DNA from: Adineta steineri
Lineage: Eukaryota; Rotifera; Eurotatoria; Adinetida; Adinetidae
Reading direction: 5' to 3'
Assembly: GCA_905250115.1 (NCBI GenBank)
Contig: CAJNOI010000003.1
Span: 194,663-258,662 of the forward strand
Length of the DNA: 64,000 nt
The notes under the pieces were generated by a model. It was not told the origin of the DNA. It did not search any database and worked only from the letters and a program-made list of their open reading frames with translations. This document shows, piece after piece, positions 1 through 12,277 of the stretch. Position numbers and translations under genes: made by a program. The number at the start of each line of letters is the position of its first letter. Within the stretch, counting starts at the first letter, position 1.

Positions 1-805
1 TAATACATTAGCAATAAAAATTCCAATATATGAATCAATACGATATGAATGTGTTATAGCTAAATGACCAGCATCATGCGCTGTGAATGTTAATTGATGC
101 CAAAAAGCACCAAGAAATACAGCTGATATATTATAATGCCAAGCTTTAGTTGCCGTTACAAAAAAATAAATAGCAAGAAATGCAAGAATAAAATAACGTA
201 TACATTCTCGACCGTACTCAAAATAATTACAATCAAATAAACCTATTTAAAATAATAATAATATACTAATAGATTATACAAAAAATTAAAAACTCTTACC
301 TAAAAATCGAAGTTTAGAATAAAGTTGTCTATATGCTTCAATGATATGTTTATGTTCAACTGAATCTTGAATCATATTTTCATTATTATAATTTAATAAA
401 GTCTCTGGTGTTAAAAGACGATTATTATTGATATCTTTGATATTATAATCACATTGAACTGGTGGAATCAGTGATTTAAAATCGTCACAATTTTCAGTAT
501 CGACATCTCCAAAATAGAATAATGGCAATTTTGTACGTAAAATATGATCTGAATGATATGCATTTATTTCATCAGTTGCATCCTAAAATATATTTTATTA
601 AAATCATTTGTTATTCGTATAATATCAATCTTACTTTTCCAACCATATGTAAAATAACCATGTCACCGCCTGGATGATGTTTAATCCAAGCATTGAGTCG
701 ATAGATTTTATTTGAATGAATAACAAGCAGATCGCCATTGTCAATAATACGTTGAGCTATTTCTTCTCTTGTGTATTTCTTCTTTTCAACGACATCATTA
801 TTCAT
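1..805 (-). CDS. Front-end fatty-acid desaturase with N-terminal cytochrome b5 domain (3' end outside window)
   Basis: Three exons read on the minus strand: 635..805, 300..582 and 1..242, giving 232 codons before the window edge. Introns are GT-AG, in phase 0 and phase 1. The first exon carries the haem-binding HPGG motif of a cytochrome b5 domain (residues 44-47). The third exon carries hydrophobic segments and the first desaturase histidine box, HDAGH, near the window edge. Proteins with this order are membrane di-iron front-end desaturases (delta-5/6/8 type) that insert double bonds between an existing one and the carboxyl end, using the fused b5 as electron donor at the ER. The second and third histidine boxes should lie beyond the left edge. 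Regiospecificity cannot be told from this part. A sphingolipid delta-8 desaturase is the main alternative. Confidence 0.85.
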
Positions 806-2373
806 TGTAATATGAATACTTAGAAAGAAAGAAATAGAAAGAAATGATTGACCTTTTTTTAAATAAAAAGAGTTTTCAAGATAGAAAAGGAGGAAAGAGA
901 ATATCTTTTTCTTCTCGTCCTTTAATCACCATGGATGAATTTTTTCCTCATTCTAAACAACAGACTTTTCCGTTCTATCGAAGAAGAAGAATAAACACAT
1001 AGTGGTAGTCTTCTTTCATTGGGTAAAACATAAAGATGAGGCAAGGTCATACTGAAAGTACTAGCATACGCACTCTCACTCGATTTTGTATCACTATCTT
1101 TCTGCCGATTGTCAAAGAAGAAAAAAAACTAGAAAGAGAAAAAAACGAAGCGAGAAACATATTAGAAGTGTCAATAGAATAGAAATGTAAAAGACAACAA
1201 GAAAAAAACAACTTATTTCTAAAGAATATGCACAGCTTGTACGACAACTCATTAAAAAGACAAAGTTACTATGAAAATCTTTGTCCGTTATTGTAGGAGT
1301 AACTTATTATACGCATTAAAATAAATTATAATAATATACTGCATATATGGGAAATATAATACTGACTATGTTTATTACAAAAAAAAGAAAAGTGAATTCT
1401 ATTGATGATAAGAAATATGTGATACATCGTAAGAATTTTTTTAAAGAATATACCGCCTCACAATCACCGATTGTACTTTCGACTGTTCCTTATATAAAAG
1501 TGCATTCGATAACATAATCAAATAGTGTCGCAATGTTTATTTACTGATGATTATTATATACTAGAACTATCAGCAGTAGAAATAGAAGAAAAAAGAAAAG
1601 ATTTTCACTGCGTATTATTTTATCCCTGAAAAGATATAGTATCTAACTAACGAATGATCGTGCAGAAAGAAAGTAAACAGCTGATAACATTCGAACCTAA
1701 TTATAAGTACATTCTTCAGTTACATTACGTACTAACATTAATAAAACTTTATAGTATTTGCTTTTAGTAATCCCTGTTTATTACTAAAAAAATAATATGT
1801 ACATGAGATTATCGTAAATATATTAATTCTATTTGTCATCAATAATAATAAAATTTTCTTTAGTACATTTAAGATTGAAATATTTTATTATATTATTTCC
1901 TCCTGTCTAGAATTATGACAAATCATCGTGGTATAATAATCTCAAGAGATTTCTCTTCATATATTAATAATCTTCTGAATATTTTGTTTTTCATCTCTGA
2001 AATACTAATCATTGTTTTTATACATACAATTGTCAGCCGATGAGATTAAACCAATTATTTCGTTTTCTTTGTAAATAAAAAAAGTTCTCATGTCAAAATT
2101 CACTCCATAAAATAAATGGAGATATCGACACAAATTATCAATTCAAAATGAAAACTAAATCTATGTAATTTGATTTATATTGTATATTACAGTATATATT
2201 CAATGTTTATCTAGCGACCTCTCTAAAGAAAAGATTTCTATTGGTTCGTCTCGTAAAAACCAAAAAAAAAAAACATTTCTACTACTGATGACAATAATAA
2301 ACAAAACAACTTCGTTCTCGTTAAACTTTTATCTCAATCGCAAAATTTTTATTTTTTTTCTAGAGATCGTATC
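806..2373. other. Intergenic spacer between divergent desaturase and ATP5PF
   Basis: AT-rich spacer with short homopurine and homopyrimidine runs. The open frames here are short, low-complexity and without recognisable domains. It must contain the promoters of the divergently transcribed desaturase and ATP5PF genes, but I see no clear TATA box or other element. Confidence 0.5.
2343..2363 (+). promoter_or_regulatory. Possible trans-splice (spliced leader) acceptor upstream of ATP5PF
   Basis: A T-rich tract ending in CTAG stops 10 nt before the ATP5PF start codon, with no obvious upstream coding exon. Bdelloid rotifers are known to add a spliced leader to many mRNAs, so this polypyrimidine-AG is a plausible leader acceptor. 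A 5'UTR cis-intron would look the same. Confidence 0.3.
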
Positions 2374-2990
2374 ATGTTGAACCGGTGTGTTCCTTTATCA
2401 TTACGTAATTCAGTTGGTTTGATTGTTGCTCGTCATTTATCATTAAGTGCGAGCGTTGCCCAACAATCGAAACAACAACAACAAGTTACTGATCCAATTC
2501 AGCAATTGTTCGTTAATAAAATTCGTGAATATAATGAAAAACGAAAGTTAGTTTTTTTTCTTCTTCTATTAAACTCAATTTAAACAAATATTTAATATTT
2601 ATCTTAGACAAACAAAAGATGGTCTTGTTGATGCTACACCTGAAGTACGCAAAAGTCTTCAAGATCAACTTACTAAATTAAAAAATGCATATGGTGCTGA
2701 AGCTGAAGACCTTCTTTCAGTACCAAAACTTGATTTCAAAGGTATTAGCTTTTTGTGTTTTGATGATAATAATTGAATTTATCTTTATAGACCCTCAAAT
2801 CGATGTTTCTATTGAAAAACAAGCTAAAGAAATCATCAAGAAGGAAATGAAAGTAACACCAGACGATATTAAAAAATACACAGGTCCATATGGTTCATGG
2901 TCACCAGAATATTTAGCTAAGAAAAACGCCGAAGTTGCCGAAGAACGAAAAAAACATGATCAAAGATCATCTGGTGTTTTACCTGGATAA
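2374..2990 (+). CDS. ATP5PF: Mitochondrial ATP synthase-coupling factor 6
   Basis: Three exons, 2374..2546, 2608..2741 and 2791..2990, in consistent frame give 168 aa. The N-terminus is basic and Arg/Ser-rich like a mitochondrial presequence. It is followed by the diagnostic DPIQQLFVNKIREYNEKR stretch (around residues 40-58), then a helical region and the F-K-D-P motif of the F6 family. F6 is part of the peripheral stalk of the F1Fo ATP synthase and links F1 to the membrane sector at the inner membrane. The protein is longer than the roughly 108-aa mammalian form. The extra residues are a charged C-terminal tail with a GPYGSWSPEYLAKK segment. A spliced-leader type acceptor sits 10 nt before the ATG. 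Confidence 0.88.
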
Positions 2991-4021
2991 GAACAGTTCT
3001 AAATTAATAGAGACATTATCTCTCTTTTTACTCCCATTTCAATCATTCAGTGTGTATTGGCCGTAGATACAGTTTTTTTTTGCTTCTTGTTCTTTATTCA
3101 TATCCAAAAAGAGAAAAGATAATAATAAACAACATAGAAAGCCCTTATTATATGTCTTAGGTATTTAAGGATGAATATTATACATCATTATTTGTTTTGC
3201 AAAGAATTTCAAAAGCAAAATAACTGCTTGCTTGATACTAACATAGACATAACCATTTACGTATTCTGAAAAGAACTTACAACTGTTTAACGACAATGAA
3301 ATACGTGAAATCTTGGTTATTATGAACAATCTATTCAATTAAATGCCTGAATATAAATATCCTTGCTTTTCTCATTGAAAAACATTCTCAGTCTTGCATG
3401 AATGATATAAAATCAAATAACTAAAGGTCAAAATCATATCCAACTTAATTTTATCAATACTACTTCAGAATCAATATACGTATACATGATTTAATGTAAA
3501 GTTTGAAATAAATAAACTTTGATTTTAAGAAGTGTACAGGTGAAACTCTTTCGAATGTCTGAGAACTGATGAACAATTCGATAGCAAGGCACTAATCATG
3601 TTTTTCTAGAGTGAATTATAATTCAGTAAGTTTGAACAATCCCAAAAGATTTATGTTTATCCAACTATTTCAAATCTTTATCATGATATTCATAATAGAT
3701 TACGATTAAATAAGTCTATATACATCAAAATCATCATCTTTTCTCGATTACCATTGCTCATAAAGAAAATCAAACAATCTGTTCTATGAATAATAATATC
3801 ATTTAAATGGATAGTGATTTTATTTTTCTTGTTATTATAATGTAAGCTGTTAATTGATCTTCTTCTTTTTGATCTCTGTTTATTTCATCCTATTAAATAA
3901 TGATGATGATGAAGAAGAAAAAATAGATGAGATATACAGAGATACAAGCAATGAACGCACGCAACGTTTGCTAAAAAAAAGCAAGAAAAACGGGGCGGCA
4001 ACATAAACAATTGTAATGTGT
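2991..4021. other. Intergenic spacer (convergent 3' ends)
   Basis: About 1 kb of AT-rich sequence between the 3' ends of ATP5PF (+) and eL24 (-). AATAAA-like signals occur (for example around 3120). I see no gene or repeat in it. Confidence 0.5.
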
Positions 4022-4744
4022 TTATCGTTGAGTGCCCTTCTTTGGGCCAGCCTTTGGAACGTTCTTTTGAATCTTTTCTTGTTGTTTTTTCACTGGTTTA
4101 CTAGCCTAGAAAAGAAAAGAAAATATAATTATTTCAGGAAAAAAAAGTAAAGCATTTCAAATAATTTACCTTAAGACTAGATGGTGCTGCAACTTTCTTT
4201 TGTTGAGCTTTAGCCTTTTTAGCTTGTTTAGCTGCACTATTAATAAATAGATATTCAATATTAAAACAAATCAAAAAAATAGACATTTAAAAAGATTTTT
4301 ACTTGATGGCATCTTGTCGTTGAGCCTTTCGAAATTCTGGTTGTTGGTTACGTTTAGCAAGGATCTCGTTCCATGTAACACCGGTGATAGCTCGTTGAAA
4401 TTTAATATTACGACGTGTACGTTTTTTGACTTCTTGTTCAGCTGCACCTTTTCTGTGTTTTCGTCGATAATAAACAGTCCATGTAACACGACGAGGATTT
4501 CGACGCATATCAGCCGCTCGTTGACATTTCGAATTTAAATAGATATGTATCTATAAAATAATATTATTTTCTTGTTTTTTTTGTAACAAAAACAAATTAT
4601 TCAAACGAACCTTGCCGTCTGTTTTAACAGCACGTTTTCCATGGCCTGGATAGATTTTATATCCACTGTAATTGCAAATTTCGAGTCTAAACACGCATTT
4701 ATTTAAATAAATAATTACAAATTAATTTCGGTGTCCTACTTCAT
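4022..4744 (-). CDS. RPL24: 60S ribosomal protein L24 (eL24)
   Basis: Five coding exons on the minus strand: 4740..4744, 4611..4686, 4303..4550, 4170..4236 and 4022..4105, totalling 159 aa (the human protein is 157). Exon 1 holds only ATGAA. The joined protein begins [20 protein letters not shown], the conserved zinc-ribbon-type start of eL24 (here C6 with [11 protein letters not shown]). It is followed by the [18 protein letters not shown] core and an Ala/Lys/Gln-rich tail ending [11 protein letters not shown]. eL24 binds the 60S subunit and forms an intersubunit bridge. All junctions are GT-AG. The tiny first exon and T-rich region before the ATG fit a ribosomal-protein promoter. Confidence 0.93.
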
Positions 4745-5254
4745 AGTGACTCGATAGACTTTTTTTACGAGATCTAAAATAAAACTAAAAGAAATATAAT
4801 ATATATTTAATGATAGTAACCAAAAACTTGGCTGGCTTGTTTATGAATTATTTCAATGAGAGTTTGGAAAGATACATGGTATACTATGGATTACCTATCC
4901 AGTATTATGAAATTCTTACTGTTGACGAAAAGAATATCATTTGATTTGATATTAATTAAATACACTATTGAATTTAAAATATAGAATAATATGAAGAAAT
5001 AATGAAATAAACTATTTTTATTCATATTGAACTAAACAATCCATCATGTCCTAGCTCCATCTATTAGAATTATCATTGTATGATAATTTTTAGTGTTGCG
5101 ATAAAACTTAATTTCCATATAGTTAAATCTATATGACAAATTCATCATATTCTTTATTATGAAATTTTTTTTCTGACTATCATTAAATTCATAATATGAC
5201 ACGGTCTCAATTGATTCTTTTATACAATCACCAACAATAATAATAAATATAACT

Positions 5255-5436
5255 CAGTGGCGGATCTAGGATTTTGGAGGAGGGGGGGGGGCCGATTTTG
5301 ATTAAAAGCTATTTTTTGAGTCCAACCGAAGTAGTGTGAACCTATTTTTTCGTTCATTTTTGCTGGAAAAAATCAAAAAAAAAATTGAGAAGGGGGGGGG
5401 GCGAGCACCCCCATCGCGCCCCTAAATCCGCCACTG
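5255..5436. mobile_element. Short non-autonomous DNA transposon (MITE), hAT-like termini
   Basis: The two ends are inverted copies: CAGTGGCGGATCTAGG at the left and, read from the right on the other strand, CAGTGGCGGATTTAGG. Inside each end is a G-run, then AT-rich filler with no reading frame. The flanks are ATATAACT and TCATAACT, which match at six of eight positions and so resemble a decayed 8-bp target duplication as hAT elements make. The assignment to hAT rests only on the CAGTGGCGGA termini and the duplication length. Confidence 0.75.
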
Positions 5437-5580
5437 TCATAACTTGAAAACTATTTAGGAATATGCAACAAAAATACGTGGGTGGCGCGCACTTCTCCGC
5501 ACCCCCTTAGGCAGCATATTCCTGAAACTATTGAAGATTAATATAAGAAGTTTCATTATTAGTTTTGTTCTTTATTTTTT

Positions 5581-5603
5581 AATATATATATATATATATA
5601 TAT
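5581..5603. repeat. TA dinucleotide microsatellite
   Basis: About eleven tandem TA units in the spacer upstream of the eL24 gene. No function is suggested. Confidence 0.9.
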
Positions 5604-6063
5604 GCATCTAACTATTTCTTCTTACTTTTGTTTCTGTCCGTCTGAAGGCTACATTTCAATCAATCATTCTTCTACCATTGTGCAGACATTTTTTTTACCA
5701 CTTAAAATAACAAATTGCTTTACTTTTAAAAGCAAAAGATTTATAATTCTTTTCTTCTAGAATAATCAAGTCCGGAAGAACCATTACTTTTTTTCTTCTA
5801 GCATTCATTTTTTGACTAATAATTCTCATTCATGTCATAACTGACTTGAATATTTTACGCATTAAATATAATTAATAATTCACAATATCTACCGAAATCT
5901 TAAAAAAAAAAAAAGAATTAATATATATGTTGTTCAATAGAAAAGAATAGAACAATAGTTCATTGTCTCAATGAATTGCTAGTTAAATAGTCTTATAAAA
6001 ATCTATTACTTTAGAATTAAAATAATAGATTTTAACAAAAATATTTGTTTTGAATTATTTCTT

Positions 6064-7041
6064 TTATTCATTAATCAAAATACGAGCACAATATCTTGCA
6101 AAAATGACAAATGAAAATATGAATAATATAACAAATAACGCAAGCACATAAATAATTCCAATTGAAACTAATGAAAATATATACAATGAATGATTACACC
6201 AATCAATAGGCTGTGTTTCAGTCATATCTTCTGCTGGCCAAAAAATGGACCATGTCCAATAATTTCCCATAGAAAAAGCAATAAGAAGAAAAATAAATGC
6301 TAATAATTCCATAAACCATATGCCATTATCTTTAAGCCTTTGTCCACCTGAACTATCTGCTACATTTGCATCATAATCAATATCATCATCATCTTCAAGA
6401 CCTGATTCTAATCGTCTTCGACGTAATGCTCGTAGCATTAACCATAACCAAAAAAAGAAGCCAACACCACCACCAATCAGATGATATATAATAAGTAATG
6501 GTTGTTTTGGACATTCATTTGAATATTTACATCCTGAATATATATTACATAAAGATATATATGAATCTAATTAAAACTGATGATTACAAACCAAATATAA
6601 ACATTAAACAAAAGGTAAGCACCAATATTGCTTCGGTGAGAATAATAGGAACTAAATATAATTATTTATTTGATTGATAAAGAAACAAAGTGAAAAACTT
6701 ACTACTGATACTTAAAATATGAACTGATCGATGAATATATTCGAAACATGTATCACTTTCTTCCCATGCAATAATAAGTGAACCTGTTAATGTATCATAT
6801 CGTGAATCTAAATACGTATCCCATTGTCCACCAGTAGATTTATTTCCAGCACTATTACCAATACCGTTCTCCGTCCCGCCAATATTTCTCTTACACTGAC
6901 AACAACAACAGCGGTACTAAAAAAGAAGAAAATATGAAGAAAAAAAAGTATAGAAGAAGAAGAAAAAAAGAAGAAACAACATAATTTATTTATATGAACT
7001 CATTGATGACTTACAATGCAACAATACAAAGAACATGGCAT
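6064..7041 (-). CDS. TMEM272-like four-transmembrane protein
   Basis: Four exons on the minus strand, 7015..7041, 6703..6916, 6592..6651 and 6064..6533, join in phase to 256 aa. The start MPCSLYCCIYRCCCCQCK is very cysteine-rich and could be palmitoylated. Hydrophobic segments follow at VPIILTEAILVLTFCLMFIFG-like, LLIIYHLIGGGVGFFFWLWL, MELLAFIFLLIAFSM and the C-terminal region. The C-K-Y-x-N-x-CPKQPLLIIYHLIGGG segment resembles the CPxQPxIPxYL signature that I associate with the TMEM272 family of uncharacterised membrane proteins. An acidic run (EDDDDIDYD) lies in a loop between TM segments. Function is unknown. Confidence 0.72.
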
Positions 7042-9208
7042 TAGATATAGAAAAGTGGTTAATTATTATCCAATTTTGTATAGACATAATTTTTTATGTT
7101 AATATATGTAATAACAATTTGAGACATCTGGTAATTCATTGATACATATATATATATATATAGAGAGAGATAGATAGATAAATATGTCCTTTTCTGTTTC
7201 TAATCACGAGTGATTATCTATAAATCAAAGAAAGACAACAAGAAGAGTACTAGCATACAGAGAACTAAAACGAGGGAGAGAGAGAGAGGAAAAGAGGATT
7301 GTATGTGAAATGAAAATCAGTTTAATGTTCTCTGCTTTTTCTTCATCTATTTATCGATGTCGAGCTGTTATTCCTCGAGAACAAGCCGCTAGGCTCACAA
7401 AACAATATGTTGACACTCGTTTTTATACTTAGAGAGAAAGCTGAAACAAGGAACGAATACGATGCTTCATAGTCGAGCGATTAGATTTCCTCTAGTCTTT
7501 TCTTTCTTTAGTTGTCTTTTATTTATATATGTTCTTCTAACTGGCAGTAGCCGTTCTTTTAGATATAATTCAATTATGATCGAGAAGACAAGTGATGATT
7601 TACGCATAACTTATTCATAGACTGCAGTTATCAAACAATTGATTGCTGAATATAATTCAAAAAGTATTTCTTCATTATTTTCTTAAATATCATTGAGATA
7701 CACATATGTATATATATATTTTTTTTGTTTTTTTCTTCTAACTATAAATAATCAGATATAATAGTTCATAGTTTTAATACAATCAAGAAGATAGAAATAG
7801 AATTTTTTATCAACTAATAATTGTGGTTATTATATTATGATGCATTTGAGCGCAGTATGCAGCTGATTTCCAATGCAAAAATAATTAGACTAAATTTACG
7901 TGTTTTGAATATGTTTTTATGAATAGATTCTTCTCTAGTATAGTAGTTTTCGAATATATATAGAATAATAATAATAATATGTTTCAGAATTTTACAAAGC
8001 CAGCTTTGTAGTACCGATAGTTAGTTCATTTTATGTTTTTCTGCATGACATAGTTGTTGATAGAAAGTTTGCTCTAATGATACTATGAAAGATTAATCGA
8101 TATCATTGATTCAAACTGAAATTTTTTTACTCAGAATTTATTCTACTGCTTCTATTTTTAACAAGAAATGTGTGATATGTCTTCATGTTTCGGTGTCAAG
8201 AGTACATTACATCCCTACGACAAAAAAAATCATAACTGTGACACATTTAACACGAGTTCTACATACAATTTTTGAAGCTTAACTTACAGTAGATTTTAAA
8301 AATAGAATTGCACTCAGTAGAGGAGAAGAGTATACATCAAAGTGAAATTTCTATTTATATAAAGACAGAGAAAGAAGAAAGTTATAATAACCCAATATAA
8401 TTAGACGCAAATAGTAGGACTAAACAAGAGAGTTGCAGGTTCATTGATTAAATAGATAATTTTATTACTCATTCTTTCTTTATTGAACATTGTTCTTTTA
8501 TCTTATGGCTATGTCGGATCTTTGTAATATTTCTATAAATATAACATGCACATTTTATGTTAAAGAAATTTGTCAATCATCCAAGGATCATGTCTATGAG
8601 CTTTGACACTTACTAATATAAAGAATTTTTATACTGGTTGCACCATACCAATTGTGTATCATTAATAAAGCCGATAAGCAACATCTTCGCTCAACATTCA
8701 ACTAGATGTTAAGCGCTCAAATATTGACAAACTTTTCTGCTCCAATATAATCTAAATGCGAAGAGAAGGAAAGTTTACAATCGAGCATTGTCTCAAGGTA
8801 TTTAATTTTTTGTGCTCGTCTGTCCAATGCATCTTATTAAAATAGACTATAAAATAAAGAAGATTGTAAAAATATTCAATTGATATAGATTATCATTATT
8901 GTTACAATGTATCGAAAAAGCATTCATTAAATAATATGTCTTTGTAGTTTAAAACCCTGGGAGAATTAATAACGTATATTCTGATTAATAGAAAAGAAAC
9001 ATGATATGAAACTAGTCATTACTAAATAATTTCTCACTATGAAAATTAAAACTAAATATGTATAGTTTATATTATTACGATCATATCATATAAATGTATT
9101 ATCGAAAAATTCAAATTTTTTATACAATTTATTTATTCAAAAATAATCATTGTTTTTACAATATGTTTTCAACATTTAAAAATCAATCAAAACAAAAGTT
9201 CGTTGAAT
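7042..9208. other. Intergenic spacer
   Basis: About 2.2 kb, AT-rich, between the starts of the TMEM272-like gene and the 3' end of an orphan GPCR. A TA/GA simple repeat is at 7147..7175. No coding, RNA or transposon structure is recognised. Confidence 0.5.
7147..7179. repeat. Compound TA / GA / GATA simple repeat
   Basis: A run of TA units passes into GA and GATA units in the spacer upstream of the TMEM272-like gene. It is a simple microsatellite. Confidence 0.8.
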
Positions 9209-10159
9209 TTATCTTATTGCAACTCGTTTAAATTTGAGCATTTCATTATGAAAACTTAGTAAAACTATAAATGGATAAAGAATATGTATCAAATATGGAA
9301 ATAAATACATATAATCAATTTGAGCTTGTAATAAAAATGTTGGCAACCAATACATATTAATTAGTCCTGCTAATTGTACTGGCATCCACATCAATAAATA
9401 TAAACTTGATATTGCCCAAAGTTGTAATATCAATTTTTTGTCACGACGCCATTTGAATCTTTGTTGTTTCAAAGTATGCTTTTGAATAAGTACACGACCA
9501 TAAAGAAGAATACAAAATACTGGAATAGAGAGTAAAGGAGTATAGTTATTAAGAAATAAATCTATACTCGACCAATTTGTATTGTAAAAATAACAAGGCC
9601 ATTTACATAACAATTGAGTATAATCATAATAGGAGACGCATTTATGAATAAATATAGCAGCAGCATAAAAAAGAGGTGGATATATAACACAGAAAATAAG
9701 TGGACAATAATGAAGGAAGAATCTAGCAGTTTTATTGTTCATGAGTTTTGGATAGAATATAAAGAGATTTCTTTCTATACTTGCAAATGCCATGAGAAAA
9801 AGATTGATAATATTGAGAGAATAATGATACCAATTCCATAATGAACAAAATATTTTAGTTGATGGATTAACTTGAGAAGTATACATGTAAGCAAGAGTGA
9901 GAGAAAGTGCAGTTGTAACAAAAATAAATGAGATAATGAGTAGAAGAAGAATGACATGATAATGAATAGTTTGACGAAGTTGTTTTTGATAAGTAAATTG
10001 AAGAAAAACATAGAGAAAACAAAGTATGGAACATATTTGAAGAGGAAGAAGTATCGAGAATTTAATTCGATTTCCCTCGAATGACGTAGTATAACCATTA
10101 GTTGTTATGCTTATATTACTACTTTCATTTGCGATCATTGTTTTTAAATAATAATTCAT
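9209..10159 (-). CDS. Orphan rhodopsin-like G protein-coupled receptor
   Basis: A single-exon frame of 316 aa starting at ATG 10159. The short N-terminus has several N-glycosylation sequons (NES, NIS). Seven hydrophobic segments follow, at about residues 33-55, 70-93, 107-128, 149-170, 200-220, 245-265 and 283-305. A conserved Cys before TM3 (IFCSLWNW) can pair with extracellular loop 2. The TM3 end reads SIERN in place of the usual D/E-R-Y, and TM6 carries a W-M-P motif. It resembles the large bdelloid family of intronless orphan GPCRs and is related to the plus-strand receptor at 33.4 kb (same SIxRx-x-x-IFxP layout). Its ligand cannot be inferred. Confidence 0.82.
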   Translation of the reverse strand: MNYYLKTMIANESSNISITTNGYTTSFEGNRIKFSILLPLQICSILCFLYVFLQFTYQKQLRQTIHYHVILLLLIISFIFVTTALSLTLAYMYTSQVNPSTKIFCSLWNWYHYSLNIINLFLMAFASIERNLFIFYPKLMNNKTARFFLHYCPLIFCVIYPPLFYAAAIFIHKCVSYYDYTQLLCKWPCYFYNTNWSSIDLFLNNYTPLLSIPVFCILLYGRVLIQKHTLKQQRFKWRRDKKLILQLWAISSLYLLMWMPVQLAGLINMYWLPTFLLQAQIDYMYLFPYLIHILYPFIVLLSFHNEMLKFKRVAIR

Positions 10160-12277
10160 ATCTAAATTGTAGAACGATGCATGTGTTAATTTGTATATAT
10201 ATATATAACATCAAAATAAAATCTAGTTTTTCTACTAGATGCGCTCGGATGGAGAATTATCAAGCGAAAGTAATATGCGCTGATGCTTTAGAGGGTACAG
10301 AATATGAGCTGTCGAAATCATTCATAATATCACTAGCGTAATCTTAATTTACTTTTTTGAAATAGATTATTTATTTATTTTAGTGTTGATAGTTGTATTT
10401 TAATTGAATTAATAGAAGAAAATATCATGCAGTACAATCTTCTAATTTATAACACATCTGTTTTATTCAACGATTAAGAGCTCATTATTGTTTTTCTAGT
10501 TAGTTCCATTTATGTGTTAAGAATAAATGTTTATAAAATACTCTTCAATATCAATAAGAAGGATATAGATACTTTAATTATGTGAGACTTACTTTTAACA
10601 TAATTTCTCATATCTCATACTCATGTTCGAAAATATGTTTCCATCATGGAAAACGATGAATTTATTTAACTATATAAACATAAATATGAGATCAGTAAAA
10701 TAAAATAAAAAGCCTTTTGATTACACTTCTATGTCACTGGAAGCATCGAGTACCATGCGACAAGAATAAGTATGCTATGTAAATAATGAAATGTGACAGA
10801 TGAATAATATTTAATTTCTATAAAAGAATAGAAGAAAAGATTCAATAAAATATGGAAGAGATTGTCATATTTCATTAACACTTACAATTAGAGTTATTCT
10901 CCTGATAATTATATTACTTGACGAACACAATACATAAAAAATCTGATATATAAAACTTTTATTTATCATTCTAATAAATTCTACAGTATGTTTAAAGCAT
11001 ATAAAAATCTTGTCGGTAGTTTTGAATGTTATTTATATACTAAGACTAGATAGAAAAATAATTATATATAGAATAATCTAAATGGCGTCAAAACGCAATA
11101 TATTTATCATTCAATAATTGTGCTAGCTGAAGAATTATGTTACTAATATTTGAATTAGTAGGAACAAGAATGGAATATTAAAAGAGAGACTAACTATTAT
11201 ATTCTATGGAAAATTACAGATTAAAAATACTGAGTTATTCTAAATGAATTAAATATCAGGTATGTTCATTCGGAAAATGACATCAATAGATAATTGCTTA
11301 TTGAGTGAAATAATATTCTTTTATATTCATAAAGTCACTAACTGAAACATGTGATAGTCTTGTTCTCAATTAATCTTTGATAGTTGAAGTAACGAATAAA
11401 GTGTTAACAATATTTTGAACTTAATTATATATATCAAAATAAAGGTACAGATTAGTCTTATAATTGTAAATGAAAAAGTCGTTCTTTTTTTTGTGACATG
11501 TCGGGTAAGAAAAAACCAGAAATAAAAATGGGTGTTTTTCTTAAAAAACAGATTACAAACATCGTTGCTCATACCATCTGTTTTATATAATCGTTTTTAA
11601 ATTATCATGTGAATAAAAAGACACTCATACGTATAATTTATATTAAAGTAACAAAAAAAAATGGAATGCACAAATTACTAAGGATTAATAAAATGTAGAC
11701 TAATTAGTGTGGAAAAGAAATGGGGGTAAATTTAAATTTAGAAAGACACAGGAATACAGAGAAAACACGACATAAGATAAAATATTATTATTTTTTGTAT
11801 TAATAAAAATGACTTCTTCACTCGTAGAAAGATTCATAGTGTTACTAAATAGATTGAGTAGTATCATAGGACTGATTCTTATGATTTCGAATGAATTTAG
11901 GACCATACGTAAAAAATATAAATTTCTAAGATAAATTTTTCATTTTTCATTGCACATTTTTACAGTAAATTTGATTTATTTTCGTTGAAATTTATGTACT
12001 AAACATATTCTTTCTTCACCTAAAAGATTCTTCTCTATCAATTTTATTCATAGTACAAGCGAATTTCCAAAATCTAGTTTTTGTTTGAATTTTCTTCTTT
12101 TTTATACTTGTATTTTTCTGTTGAGTAACTTTCTTTCTTCCCTAACACAACGAAGCTCTACTTGTTCAGGTACAACAATATAACCCGGAAGATCTTTTCT
12201 ACAATATATCTTTTCAATATATATATTTTCGTTTTTATAAGTTTTATTTTACTTTCAAAAAAAATTACAATAACAAA
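10160..12277. other. Intergenic spacer
   Basis: About 2.1 kb of AT-rich sequence. The short open frames (for example at 11.4 and 11.7-11.9 kb) are low-complexity and hydrophobic by composition, without conserved motifs. The part nearest 12277 (from about 12139) matches the 3' flank of the second ART-TPR gene at 62.55-62.73 kb. Confidence 0.5.

Larger units (their letters stand above)
4745..6063. other. Intergenic spacer with MITE and microsatellite
   Basis: The spacer holds a 182-bp inverted-repeat element (5255..5436) and a TA microsatellite (5581..5603), listed separately. The remainder is AT-rich with no coding signal. Confidence 0.5.
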
